Assembly (NCBI GenBank): GCA_035712365.1
Contig: DASTAW010000052.1
Location: forward strand, 1-64,000
Direction of reading: 5' to 3'
From: Terriglobia bacterium
GTDB taxonomy: Bacteria > Acidobacteriota > Terriglobia > UBA7540
DNA: 64,000 nucleotides
This document shows, in pieces, positions 63,882 to 64,000 of this stretch. Made by a program: the position numbers and the translations under genes. The notes under the pieces were generated by a model. The model made no database searches, was not told the DNA's origin, and saw only the letters and a program-made list of their open reading frames with translations. Position 1 is the first letter of the stretch, and every line of letters starts with the position of its first letter.

Positions 63882-64000
63882 ACCTCACCGCGCTCCCGAA
63901 TCATGAAGAGTCTGAAGAAATGGTCCCCTACCCGGAATGGTTTTTCACGGCCTACCCCACAAACGTGTTCCTGCTGGCGGCGCGCTGGAAAGAAAAAATG
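63875..64000 (+). CDS. Partial frame running off the window end
   Basis: An ATG at 63875 overlaps the stop of the previous small frame (ATGGTGA) and stays open to the last base. The visible 42 residues include EEMVPYPEWFFTAYPTN and VFLLAARWKEKM. I recognise no family; the rest is outside the window. The stop/start overlap gives mild support to its being a gene. Confidence 0.3.
   Translation, partial: MVNLTALPNHEESEEMVPYPEWFFTAYPTNVFLLAARWKEKM

Noticed and set aside
63507-63904. Minus-strand frames after the outer-membrane protein gene
   Set aside because: They have no ribosome-binding site or family resemblance and overlap each other in different frames.

Overview
The window is a gene-dense, GC-rich stretch of bacterial chromosome carrying almost only housekeeping genes. 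Gene content suggests a Gram-negative bacterium, most likely from the Acidobacteriota or a neighbouring lineage. This rests on general resemblance: a meso-DAP peptidoglycan pathway, hopanoid or squalene genes, an outer-membrane barrel, a DUF1844 protein, PASTA-tailed FtsI, glycolate oxidase, and intergenic palindromes of a kind common there. No rRNA, tRNA, CRISPR array, phage or insertion sequence was found.

Layout. 1-703 is a non-coding leader with A-rich tandem repeats before glyA (+). 1990-4341 (-) holds hpnE and hpnC. 4473-22296 (-) is a dcw division and cell-wall cluster, in transcription order mraZ-rsmH-ftsL-ftsI-[45-aa membrane microprotein]-murE-murF-mraY-[RHH regulator]-murD-ftsW-murG-murC-ftsQ-ftsA-ftsZ, with hpnC-hpnE behind it. 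22639-29883 (-) holds glcD-glcE-glcF, acs and a methyltransferase. 30122 (+) is a rhomboid protease. 30916-34512 (-) is a tightly overlapping unit: mazG, a GNAT acyltransferase, an OSBS/N-succinylamino acid racemase and a frameshifted EamA transporter. 34779-36964 (+) is DUF1844, an MBL hydrolase and ribF. 37001-53227 (-) is a long co-oriented run: thrS-infC-rpmI-rplT-pheS-pheT-[coiled coil]-zapA-ymdB-uppS-cdsA-dxr-rseP-ispG-[Sec-containing GrdB-like protein]-amidase. 53422-60622 (-) is a methyltransferase and a lysine/threonine set: M20 peptidase (dapE candidate), asd, dapB, dapA, an RHH protein, dapD, thrB. glpK (-) and an outer-membrane protein (+) close the window, followed by two doubtful small reading frames.

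How it fits together. The dap genes make the meso-DAP that MurE adds (its DNPR motif agrees). UppS, Dxr and IspG supply the lipid carrier that MraY and MurG load, FtsW/FtsI polymerise and cross-link, and FtsZ/FtsA/FtsQ/FtsL/ZapA place the septum. Squalene genes draw on the same isoprenoid pool.

Most notable. (1) A small ribbon-helix-helix protein lies between mraY and murD and is translationally coupled to murD; it is preceded by a near-consensus sigma70 promoter whose -10 and spacer lie in tandem 11-bp repeats containing a 14-bp perfect palindrome. This looks like an undescribed autoregulated control point splitting the dcw cluster. (2) A GrdB/PrdB-like gene has an in-frame TGA in a UxxC motif followed by a 7-bp hairpin with a GGU-starting loop, so it is very probably a selenoprotein. 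(3) The mraZ promoter carries an exact 10-bp-periodic MraZ-type operator. (4) A second RHH gene is fused by stop/start overlaps between dapA and dapD. (5) A 45-aa single-pass membrane protein lies between ftsI and murE.
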